Part shown: positions 1 to 5,300 of the stretch, piece by piece
Layout: each line of letters begins with the position of its first letter
How positions within the stretch are numbered: position 1 is the first letter of the stretch
Source: Pelotomaculum_B sp964543575
GTDB taxonomy: Bacteria; Bacillota; Desulfotomaculia; Desulfotomaculales; Pelotomaculaceae
Direction: 5' to 3'
Assembly (NCBI GenBank): GCA_964543575.1
Contig: CAZIYV010000129.1
Location: 1 to 9,632, forward strand
DNA length: 9,632 bases
The notes under the pieces: model-generated
Seen by the model: the letters and a program-made list of their open reading frames with translations, nothing else
Databases searched by the model: none
Told to the model about the DNA's origin: nothing
Made by a program: the position numbers and the translations under genes

Positions 1-72
1 AAGACGGGCCACCAATCATACCAAGACAGGCAGCCCAGCTACTTGTACGTTCCTAGGAAAACAGTTAATTAA
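1..72 (+). CDS. possible 3' end of an unidentified gene (partial)
   Basis: Frame 1 is open from the window edge to a TAA at 70-72, giving 23 residues that end in YVPRKTVN. About 13 of 23 codons end in G or C, more than expected for the AT-rich spacers here, which favours coding. I do not recognise the protein and too little is visible to assign a family. The other two plus frames are less convincing. A weak terminator-like hairpin follows at 79-109, consistent with a gene end. It would be convergent with the minus-strand cluster that ends at 117. Confidence 0.3.
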   Translation, partial: KTGHQSYQDRQPSYLYVPRKTVN

Positions 73-78
73 CTATGA

Positions 79-109
79 CCCGGTTGACAAAACCAAACTG
101 GGAGTTTTT
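79..109 (+). terminator. weak terminator-like hairpin
   Basis: CCCGGTT (79-85) can pair with AACC (91-94) and, after a five-base bulge, GGG (100-102). A run of five T (105-109) follows. The structure lies between the possible partial gene ending at 72 and the convergent gene ending at 117. The bulged stem makes it a weak call. Confidence 0.3.
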
Positions 110-116
110 AATACAA

Positions 117-458
117 TTATGATACGTTTACTATTGCATTTATGGCCTCTGAGACCTTCTTGAAGGACACCCCGCCCGGCAGCAGCGGTTTGCCGTCCAG
201 AACGGTCAGGGGCAGTTGGTAGTTTTCTATGACTTTTTCAATCTCGGGATAATTCTTAAACTCCTCACCTGCTACATCAACGTAAGCAAATTCAATTATT
301 TCGCGATGTTTTTGCTTCAGCAGCTTCTCCAAATGTTCCGCTTCTTTTCTCATAATATCGATAGTGCTGCAGCTACAGGCGGCGGTGTTAGGTTCGGTGT
401 CACAGTCGCCGCAGGGAGGCGCGTAAGCGCCTAATATTGTTACTTTTACTTTTCCCAT
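117..458 (-). CDS. YuzD-like thioredoxin-fold protein, cysteine-rich
   Basis: A 113-residue protein when started at the ATG at 456-458, which has GGAGG eight bases upstream; GTG (476) and another ATG (473) lie further upstream but have no comparable ribosome site. It begins with a hydrophobic strand (VKVTILGAYAPPCGDC), followed by a CSC motif and a charged helix, then FAYVDV and PLTVLDGKPLLPGG. This matches the Bacillus YuzD/DUF1462 pattern of a thioredoxin-like fold with a PL-V-DG strand near the end. Function is not known; metal or thiol handling is a guess from the four cysteines (CxxC plus CxC), which are more than I remember in YuzD. It is the last gene of the minus-strand cluster, 72 nt after ppnP. 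It could instead be an ArsD-type metallochaperone relative. Confidence 0.72.
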   Translation of the reverse strand: MGKVKVTILGAYAPPCGDCDTEPNTAACSCSTIDIMRKEAEHLEKLLKQKHREIIEFAYVDVAGEEFKNYPEIEKVIENYQLPLTVLDGKPLLPGGVSFKKVSEAINAIVNVS

Positions 459-530
459 ATTATATTCCTCCATCACATTTTAGGTAGACTAGGGAAAAGC
501 GGACTTTTTTAAAATAGCTGATCTTTACAA

Positions 531-848
531 CTACTGAGCAAAATATGAGCAACAGTAATCAGTAACTTTTTTTACCAGCAGTTTAAAAGAAGAGTTGGGG
601 GGCGCCTCAAAAGCCTGGCCGCCTCTAAAGGTTTGCCACTCAGACTGACCCGGCAGCAAGACGTCAAGCTCACCGGCGGTAATCTCCATAAGCTCTTTTT
701 CCTGCGTTCCAAACTGATACTCCCCGGGCAACATAATGCCCAGGGTTTTTCGTGTGCCATTATTGAATATTACAGTCCGGCTGGTAACTTTCCCATCAAA
801 ATAGATATTGGCCTCCCTTATTACCGTCACGTTTGCGAACTCTGACAT
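531..848 (-). CDS. ppnP: pyrimidine/purine nucleoside phosphorylase PpnP (DUF1255)
   Basis: A 105-residue protein that matches the cupin-like PpnP (formerly YaiE) family along its length. Visible family signatures are YFDGKVTSRTV near the start, GIMLPGEYQFGTQEKELMEI in the middle, then the LDVLLPGQSEWQTF strand and F-APPNSSF near the end. E. coli PpnP is about 94 residues. The known activity is phosphorolysis of several purine and pyrimidine nucleosides to a free base and ribose-1-phosphate, in the cytoplasm, for nucleoside salvage. The ATG at 846-848 is preceded by GAGAGG eight bases upstream. It lies 40 nt downstream of the 65-residue unknown and 72 nt upstream of the YuzD-like gene, so co-transcription is likely. 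The C-terminal end carries two adjacent cysteines (DYCCSYF), near the single Cys I recall at this point in E. coli. Confidence 0.93.
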   Translation of the reverse strand: MSEFANVTVIREANIYFDGKVTSRTVIFNNGTRKTLGIMLPGEYQFGTQEKELMEITAGELDVLLPGQSEWQTFRGGQAFEAPPNSSFKLLVKKVTDYCCSYFAQ

Positions 849-888
849 ATAATCATCCTCTCATAAGTAATTAAGAAAATAAAACCAG

Positions 889-1086
889 CTAAATATATCC
901 CTTTTCTTTGGCCAGCATGGCGCCTTTAAAAATAGCTTCATCAGAGTTTTTTGCTTCAAATTGAAAGGTTCGGGCTGTGCCAACCACATCCGGGGCAAAC
1001 AATAAGCCATATAAGTTATCATCTGCCTTATATTTAACTATGATCAAATATTCCGTGATATTAGCTACTACATGGTACTCTCCCAA
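889..1086 (-). CDS. small hypothetical protein, 65 residues
   Basis: An open frame starting at TTG (1084-1086), with GAGGGTG about six bases upstream. The nearest ATG is out of frame, so TTG is the likely start. It is predicted soluble, with alternating hydrophobic residues (YHVVANITEYLIIVKY) that suggest beta strands. An amphipathic C-terminal helix follows (NSDEAIFKGAMLAKEKGYI). That last part resembles the ending of small alpha/beta proteins in which a helix packs on a sheet, but I do not recognise a family. It sits between the eamA-type gene (32 nt upstream) and ppnP (40 nt downstream) on the same strand, which supports it as a real, co-transcribed gene. No function can be assigned. Confidence 0.7.
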   Translation of the reverse strand: MGEYHVVANITEYLIIVKYKADDNLYGLLFAPDVVGTARTFQFEAKNSDEAIFKGAMLAKEKGYI

Positions 1087-1101
1087 ACAATCACCCTCTC
1101 T

Positions 1102-1129
1102 TATTTATTGGTGCCTATTTATTGGTGCC
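1102..1129. repeat. perfect tandem duplication, 2 x 14 bp
   Basis: TATTTATTGGTGCC occurs at 1102-1115 and again at 1116-1129 with no mismatch. The second copy contains the stop codon (1119-1121) of the EamA-family gene on the minus strand; the first lies in the spacer before the next gene. It abuts the dispersed repeat at 1131-1148, whose conserved extension overlaps the second unit. Confidence 0.9.
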
Positions 1130-2066
1130 GGTTGTTGAATTGTTGAATAACTTTTGCCTGAGCCCTACCGGAACTACCCTTCTTTTTAACTATACCGAAA
1201 CCGCTGGATAACAGCACCCCGAGGATTACCACCCCGCCGGCCACAAACTGTCCGGCGTTGACCCGTTCACCCAGGAGCAGCATCGCGCTGATAACGGATA
1301 CCACCGGCACCAGGTTGATGAAGATGCCGGCCTCCGAGGCATCGTAGTACTGCAGCGCGTAATTCCAGAGGAAGATAGGCAGCGCCATGGCGACTATGCC
1401 CAGGAGAAGCACATTAGCCACGGTCAGCCAGCTTAAAGCAAGATTAAAGCCGCGCATTTCCATAACCACGAAAGGGAGTGTGAACACCATACCGTAAAGA
1501 AAAGTGGCCAGCGTGGCTGTCACAGGGCTAATCGTCAGGTTAAAACGCTTGTTCATTATGGTATAAGCGCCCCAGGCCAAAGAACTGCCCAGCACTAACA
1601 GGTTGCCCAGGATCGGACGGCTGCCGCTCTGAACTTCGCCGCCCAGAAAAACGATCCCTACCACTCCGGCAATGGCCAGTAAAATGCCGGCTGCGCGGTA
1701 TGTGTTAATCCGCTCCCCTAAAAACATGATTGAAAGCAGTGCGATAATCACCGGTATCCCGCCATGGATCAGAGAGCCGGCGGAAACGCTGGTATAATAC
1801 AGCCCCCAGTTCTGCAGGGCAAAATAGAGAAAGGCTCCGGTAAAGCCGAGCAGGGCCAGTTCTCCCCAGGGAACCCGCTGCCTGCGGCTGGGGTCACGCA
1901 GGAAAAAAGGAAACAACACCAGGCTGGCCAGCGCAAAACGGATGAAGGCCAGGGTGGTAGGCGGCACCTGACTCATGGCCTGCTTGGTTGAAACGTAAGT
2001 GGAACTCCAGATCAATACCGCGCTCAGCAGCGCAAGCAGGGCGCGTTTCCGATTTTTATCAGGCAT
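1119..2066 (-). CDS. EamA/DMT-superfamily transporter (RhaT/YdcZ-like exporter)
   Basis: A 315-residue membrane protein of usual length for the drug/metabolite transporter superfamily, with about ten hydrophobic segments arranged as two EamA repeats. The first opens with LLALLSAVLIWSSTYVSTKQAM, the typical W-S-T/N start; the second begins near LLVLGSSLAWGAYTIMNKRF, with the repeated W-xx-Y pattern. Such proteins export amino acids or other metabolites across the cytoplasmic membrane; the substrate cannot be read from sequence. Its position 53 nt downstream of dapL suggests, but does not prove, an amino-acid-related role. GGAGAG lies about six bases before the ATG at 2064-2066. The last residues (IQQFNNRHQ) and the stop are supplied by a dispersed repeat and a 14-bp tandem duplication, so the native C-terminus may have been replaced. 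Confidence 0.9.
   Translation of the reverse strand: MPDKNRKRALLALLSAVLIWSSTYVSTKQAMSQVPPTTLAFIRFALASLVLFPFFLRDPSRRQRVPWGELALLGFTGAFLYFALQNWGLYYTSVSAGSLIHGGIPVIIALLSIMFLGERINTYRAAGILLAIAGVVGIVFLGGEVQSGSRPILGNLLVLGSSLAWGAYTIMNKRFNLTISPVTATLATFLYGMVFTLPFVVMEMRGFNLALSWLTVANVLLLGIVAMALPIFLWNYALQYYDASEAGIFINLVPVVSVISAMLLLGERVNAGQFVAGGVVILGVLLSSGFGIVKKKGSSGRAQAKVIQQFNNRHQ
1120..1148 (-). repeat. dispersed repeat, copy A (29 nt)
   Basis: On the minus strand this starts with the 18-mer ATTCAACAATTCAACAAC (1148 to 1131), itself a tandem octamer TTCAACAA x2. It continues with CGGCACCAATA. The 18-mer is identical to copy B (5124-5141), and the 29-nt unit differs at three positions from copy C (9056-9084). 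Here it encodes IQQFNNRHQ and most of the stop of the EamA-family transporter. Confidence 0.8.
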
Positions 2067-2119
2067 AGCGGCTCTCCAGTCTGCAAAGGACGTTGAGTAA
2101 CAATTTTGCCGGAATTAAA

Positions 2120-3349
2120 CTACAACCTGGTCCTGATCCTCTCAATCGCCCTTACTGTGTTTTCCCTAGTGCCGAAAGCGGTTAGCCTGAAATATCCCTC
2201 ACCGTGGGCCCCGAAACCGGCGCCGGGGGTACCCACCACATTCACTTCCCGCATCAGCCTGTCGAAAAAGTCCCAGGAGTCCATATTACCAGGCGTTTTA
2301 AGCCAGATGTAGGGGGCGTTTACTCCCCCGAAAACTGTGTAGCCGGCTTCTTCCAGTCCCTGCCTGATGATTCCGGCGTTTTCCATGTAGTAATTGATCG
2401 TTTCCCTGACCTGCTTTTTGCCTTCTTCTGAGAAAACCGCGGCGGCCCCCGCCTGCACAGGGTAGGAAACCCCGTTAAACTTGGTGGTTTGTCTTCTCAG
2501 CCACAGGGGATTGAGGCTGTGTGCCCGGTCGTTGGCATCATATACCTTTACCTCCCTGGGCACTATGGTGTACGCGCACCTGGTACCGGTAAAGCCAGCT
2601 GTTTTGGAAAAACTTCTGAACTCCACCGCCACCTCGCGTGCGCCTTCAATCTCGAAAATACTGTGAGGCACCCCTTCTTCCCGGATGTAAGCCTCATAGG
2701 CGGCGTCAAACAATATGACCGACCTGTTTTCCCTGGCGTAATCCACCCATTTCTTCAACTCTTCCTTTGAAATAGTCATCCCGGTTGGGTTGTTGGGAAA
2801 GCAAAGGTAGATTATGTCCACTCTGGCACTGGGGAAAGGCGGCTTCATGCCGTTCTCCTCAGTACAGGGCAGGTATACTATGTTCTCAAACTGTCCTTTA
2901 TCGTTTGCCATACCGGTACGCCCGGCCATAACGTTGCTGTCGACATAAACCGGGTAAACCGGATCGCTTACCGCCAGTATGTTATTAAGGCCGAAAAGCT
3001 CCTGAAAGTTGGCAGTATCGGTTTTAGCGCCATCGCTGACAAACACCTCGTCAACCGCTAATTCCACTCCCCTGGGCTTGAAATCATTTTCGATTATTTT
3101 CTCGATTAGGAATTCGTACCCCTGTTCCGGACCGTAACCCCTGAAAGTATTTTCACTGCCCATCTCCTCAACGGCCTTTTTCATCGCCTCCACCACGGCA
3201 GTGGGCAGTGGTTGGGTGACATCACCTATACCCAGCCTGATAATGTCCGCGTCAGGATTGTTCTTTTTAAACTGGTTGACTCTCCTGGCTATTTCCGAAA
3301 AAAGATAACTCCCGGGCAGTTTAAGGAAATTCTCGTTCACACGCGCCAT
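2120..3349 (-). CDS. dapL: LL-diaminopimelate aminotransferase
   Basis: A 409-residue pyridoxal-phosphate enzyme of class I/II aminotransferase fold. It converts L-tetrahydrodipicolinate plus glutamate to LL-2,6-diaminopimelate plus 2-oxoglutarate, the one-step shortcut to lysine and cell-wall diaminopimelate in the cytoplasm. Family signatures are the start MARVNENFLKLPGSYLF, the LGIGDVTQPLP strand, NNPTG (186-190), the cofactor Asp in ILFDAAY (D215) and the Schiff-base lysine in SFSKTAG (K249). Length matches DapL. I chose the ATG at 3347-3349 because family members begin at this point. An in-frame ATG at 3371-3373 would add eight residues (MKERIEHN), and neither start has a strong ribosome site (AAAGGA about 11 bases before the chosen one). 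A TATAAT promoter lies at 3423-3451. It is the first gene of the five-gene minus-strand cluster. Confidence 0.96.
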   Translation of the reverse strand: MARVNENFLKLPGSYLFSEIARRVNQFKKNNPDADIIRLGIGDVTQPLPTAVVEAMKKAVEEMGSENTFRGYGPEQGYEFLIEKIIENDFKPRGVELAVDEVFVSDGAKTDTANFQELFGLNNILAVSDPVYPVYVDSNVMAGRTGMANDKGQFENIVYLPCTEENGMKPPFPSARVDIIYLCFPNNPTGMTISKEELKKWVDYARENRSVILFDAAYEAYIREEGVPHSIFEIEGAREVAVEFRSFSKTAGFTGTRCAYTIVPREVKVYDANDRAHSLNPLWLRRQTTKFNGVSYPVQAGAAAVFSEEGKKQVRETINYYMENAGIIRQGLEEAGYTVFGGVNAPYIWLKTPGNMDSWDFFDRLMREVNVVGTPGAGFGAHGEGYFRLTAFGTRENTVRAIERIRTRL

Positions 3350-3422
3350 ATTATGTTCAATCCTTTCTTTCATAAATTAGTTCTCGAAATCATACCGCTC
3401 TGTCCTTTTAGATTTAGCAGGT

Positions 3423-3451
3423 ATTATATAACTAAATATAATAAATTACAA
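3423..3451 (-). promoter_or_regulatory. sigma-A-type promoter for dapL cluster
   Basis: On the minus strand, TTGTAA (3451-3446), a 17-base spacer and a perfect TATAAT (3428-3423) lie about 50 bases before the first dapL ATG. The surrounding DNA is very AT-rich, so the -35 box alone is weak evidence; the spacing and consensus -10 carry the call. Confidence 0.6.
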
Positions 3452-3483
3452 TTATCTCCGGCTGAACTTATTAAAATAAAATA

Positions 3484-3512
3484 TTGACAACCAAAGTGAC
3501 ATATGTTAGAAA
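3484..3512 (+). promoter_or_regulatory. promoter of the decayed padR gene
   Basis: A consensus TTGACA (3484-3489) is followed after 17 bases by TAGAAA (3507-3512), a 4-of-6 match to TATAAT. The -10 lies inside the perfect inverted repeat at 3496-3525, as expected for an autorepressed gene. Confidence 0.5.
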
Positions 3513-3525
3513 TAACATATGTCAC
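3496..3525. promoter_or_regulatory. PadR-type operator, perfect 13-bp inverted repeat
   Basis: GTGACATATGTTA (3496-3508) and TAACATATGTCAC (3513-3525) are exact reverse complements around GAAA. The core reads ATGT-N8-ACAT (3503-3518), the pattern described for PadR-family operators. It overlaps the -10 region of the promoter in front of the padR remnant, consistent with autorepression. The palindrome is perfect although its cognate gene is broken. Confidence 0.75.
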
Positions 3526-3559
3526 AATAAACATACAAGTAAATCCAAGGAGGGTAATC

Positions 3560-3698
3560 ATGACCATTAAATACGCCATACTGGGCTTTCTAAGCTGGCG
3601 TCCTTTTGCCGGATACGATTTAACTGGAAACAGGCGAACTAAATAGAATAATAGAGAAATATGAATATGAAGTTCATATGCAGCTGCTGATTCAATAA
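3560..3698 (+). pseudogene. PadR-family regulator remnant (internal deletion and frameshift)
   Basis: An excellent ribosome site (AAGGAGGG, 3547-3554) precedes ATG at 3560. The frame reads MTIKYAILGFLSWRPFAGYDL, the classic N-terminus of a PadR winged-helix repressor, then leaves the family and stops at TAG 3644-3646. From 3624 a different frame, offset by one base, reads LETGELNRIIEKYEYEVHMQ and then LLIQ, ending at TAA 3696-3698. This matches the C-terminal helix of PadR proteins (KYE-EV-MQLL). So about 21 N-terminal and 24 C-terminal codons remain of a protein that is normally roughly 170-190 residues; most of the winged helix and the dimer domain are gone. Operator, promoter, ribosome site and terminator are all still present. 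A functional short peptide is possible but unsupported. Confidence 0.75.
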
Positions 3699-3715
3699 AA
3701 TTCATTCTTTTTTTC

Positions 3716-3738
3716 ACCAGGCTTTGCCTGGTTTTTTT
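3716..3738 (+). terminator. rho-independent terminator of padR remnant
   Basis: ACCAGGC (3716-3722) and GCCTGGT (3726-3732) form a perfect seven-pair stem with a TTT loop, followed by seven T (3732-3738). It starts 18 bases after the padR C-terminal stop, as expected for the ancestral gene. The opposite strand lacks a T-run, so it acts on the plus strand only. Confidence 0.85.
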
Positions 3739-4003
3739 ATTAATTTTTTCGCCGAAAAGTAAATTTTTAATCTTTCAGCAAAAATTCAGCTCCTCTTCAG
3801 GCAGGATTTGTCTTTGTTTAGTTAAATTAAATATAAAGTATATAAATAATTTTTTGTCTTCATCATGGATATGATACCAAATTTTTAACGCATTCAGGTT
3901 ATCCGAACTGGAGGTGTTTATATCCGAGAGTATTAGCAACAGTGTTCCGGATTGTTTGCACAGCTAAAAATACCAAATAATAGCTATTGGGGGAGTTGAA
4001 CTA
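3739..4003 (+). other. AT-rich leader region of the acidic stalk-domain gene
   Basis: No complete gene is visible here. A promoter-like pair, TTGTCT (3808-3813), 18 bases, TATAAA (3832-3837), could drive the downstream gene through a ~160-nt leader. Within it, ATCCGAAC (3901-3908) can pair with GTTCCGGAT (3944-3952, one bulged C), and a second ATCCGA lies at 3921-3926. From 3874 to a TAA at 3965-3967 one frame is open and protein-like (contains RLSELEVFISESISNS), but it has no ATG unless the T-run near 3876-3880 is one base too long, so it may be a gene scrap. I recognise no riboswitch class. Confidence 0.35.
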
Positions 4004-5089
4004 ATGAAGAAAAGAATTATTTTAGTGTTGCTGTTGCTGGCTTTGATGCTGGGAATGGCCGTGTCCGCGGAAGCTACTATAGCTACAAAGCCAATCACTG
4101 TTGATTATGCGGACATCATGATCTTTGTAAACGGTAATACTATCAGTTTGCAGCCCGATGAGGAACCGTTTATTTATAACGGAAGAACCTTTGTTCCCAT
4201 CAGGTTTGTTTCGGAGGCGTTAAACCAAACTGTTGAATGGATCGATTGGATAAAGGCCGTGAAAATAACCGGTGGCGCCGATGCGAATTCTTTAGCTGAA
4301 AAGGATCAAGAGATAGCGGCTCTTAAAGCTCAGGTCACGAGCTTACAGAATAGAATAGACTATCTTGAAGATGATGAAGAAGAAGAAGTTGTAGATACAG
4401 ATGAGGAATTAAGCGATCTGGAAGATGAGTTGATTGACGATTATACCGAGTTAGAAAATGTGGAAATTGACGATCTCAGACTTGATGGCGACGAAGACGA
4501 TGTGGATGTGGAAATCGATGTTGACCTGGACGAATATGGTGATGACTGGGAAGATCTGGACGACGGTGATATTGAGGACTGGCTTGAAGATTTAGTAAGT
4601 GCTATTCAGGATGAATTCTCTGATGACACCGTGGTTACCGGAGATATAACAGATATTGAAAGCGATGACGTACTGGTAAAATTCGAAAAAGACGGGGACG
4701 ATGACCTTGAAGTGACTTTTAAGGACGACGACTACCGTGACAGCAGCGGCAGTTCGAGCTCTGATGATGCCGACGATGTTATAGAGAGCCTTGAAGACGA
4801 TAGTTATGATGTTGGCGGGATAGACTTCACCATGAATATTACTTATTACGAGGATGATGACAGGGTATCTGCTAATCTCAGAGCTGTTTATAACGACGCG
4901 GAATCGGATTGGGACGACTTGGATGATGACGAAATTGAAAGCGACGTGGAGGATATTTGTCAGGACATTGCCGATGCTTTTGAAGATGACGCGGACATCA
5001 TCCTTGAAGAAATTAAAATTTATTTCTATGATAGAGACGACAACTCACTGGATAGTTTTAACTATGATGTGGACGATGGCGAGCTTTAA
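4004..5089 (+). CDS. secreted stalk-domain protein with highly acidic duplicated tail
   Basis: A 361-residue exported protein. GGGGGAG lies about nine bases before the ATG. Residues 1-24 are a signal peptide (MKKR, a Leu-rich core, likely cleavage after AEA). Residues ~38-90 match the Cu_amine_oxidN1 'stalk' domain (PF07833): FVNGNTISL, then NGRTFVPIRFVSEAL and VEW. Despite the domain name this is not an enzyme; it is common in Firmicute surface proteins. Residues ~95-121 look like a short coiled coil. Residues 122-361 are extremely acidic: by hand I count about 106 Asp/Glu against about nine Lys/Arg. The tail contains two related units, around residues 155-240 and 275-361, each with a W-x-DLDD motif (W182 and W303), a long acidic helix and flanking beta-like strands. 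No SLH or LPXTG anchor is present. Cation binding at the cell surface is inference. A GC-rich hairpin follows the gene. Confidence 0.85.
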   Translation: MKKRIILVLLLLALMLGMAVSAEATIATKPITVDYADIMIFVNGNTISLQPDEEPFIYNGRTFVPIRFVSEALNQTVEWIDWIKAVKITGGADANSLAEKDQEIAALKAQVTSLQNRIDYLEDDEEEEVVDTDEELSDLEDELIDDYTELENVEIDDLRLDGDEDDVDVEIDVDLDEYGDDWEDLDDGDIEDWLEDLVSAIQDEFSDDTVVTGDITDIESDDVLVKFEKDGDDDLEVTFKDDDYRDSSGSSSSDDADDVIESLEDDSYDVGGIDFTMNITYYEDDDRVSANLRAVYNDAESDWDDLDDDEIESDVEDICQDIADAFEDDADIILEEIKIYFYDRDDNSLDSFNYDVDDGEL

Positions 5090-5117
5090 TTAAAGGAACC
5101 TCTTGTTGAGACTGACT

Positions 5118-5141
5118 GTGTCAGTTGTTGAATTGTTGAAT
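5118..5141 (-). repeat. dispersed repeat, copy B (24 nt)
   Basis: On the minus strand it reads ATTCAACAATTCAACAAC (5141 to 5124, identical to copy A), then TGACAC, close to the YGGCRC of the other copies. It lies in the spacer after the acidic stalk-domain gene, directly beside the hairpin at 5146-5176, and is not inside a recognisable gene. In the frame used by copy A it would read IQQFNN and then TGA. Confidence 0.7.
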
Positions 5142-5145
5142 TATG

Positions 5146-5176
5146 AAGGCCGGCTGCACTGGGTGCAGCCGGCCTT
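5146..5176 (+). terminator. strong hairpin, likely terminator of the stalk-domain gene
   Basis: AAGGCCGGCTGCAC (5146-5159) and GTGCAGCCGGCCTT (5163-5176) are exact reverse complements with a TGG loop, a 14-pair GC-rich stem. It sits 57 bases after the stop. The tail (ATTATTAG) is T-poor, so termination may be weak or the hairpin may serve as an mRNA 3'-end stabiliser. Confidence 0.7.
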
Positions 5177-5257
5177 ATTAGTAAAGCTGCTAACAATTAT
5201 CAGCTCAATGGTTTAATCATCTTTCATTCAAGAATATAGTTCGCTTATTAAGAAAAC

Positions 5258-5279
5258 ATATGAATAATACATTTCATAT
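5258..5279. promoter_or_regulatory. candidate operator before the Rph-like gene
   Basis: ATATGAA (5258-5264) and TTCATAT (5273-5279) are exact reverse complements with an eight-base spacer, 22 bases before the start codon and just before the ribosome site. The geometry (7 bp, N8) resembles a dimeric repressor site, but the DNA is AT-rich and such repeats arise by chance. No good promoter is visible; TTCGCT-17-AATAAT (5240-5268) is the best I see. Confidence 0.3.
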
Positions 5280-5300
5280 ATTGCAAAGGGGTGGGTTACT

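Noticed and set aside
3424..3717. 97-codon minus-strand frame between dapL and the stalk-domain gene
   Set aside because: It lies antisense to the padR remnant, its operator and both promoters, has no ribosome site, and its residues mirror the AT-rich DNA. The plus-strand reading explains the sequence better.
3914..3967. Leader peptide starting at GTG in GGAGGTG
   Set aside because: The GTG lies within the Shine-Dalgarno-like sequence itself, leaving no spacing for initiation, and no ATG or TTG follows at a usable distance in that frame.
3739..4003. Riboswitch (cyclic-di-GMP or similar) in the long leader
   Set aside because: I looked for conserved riboswitch core sequences and found none; only one imperfect long-range stem is visible.
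4854..5093. 79-codon plus frame inside the acidic protein gene
   Set aside because: Its Met/Trp/Thr-rich content is the shifted reading of GAT/GAC/GAA-rich codons of the real gene.
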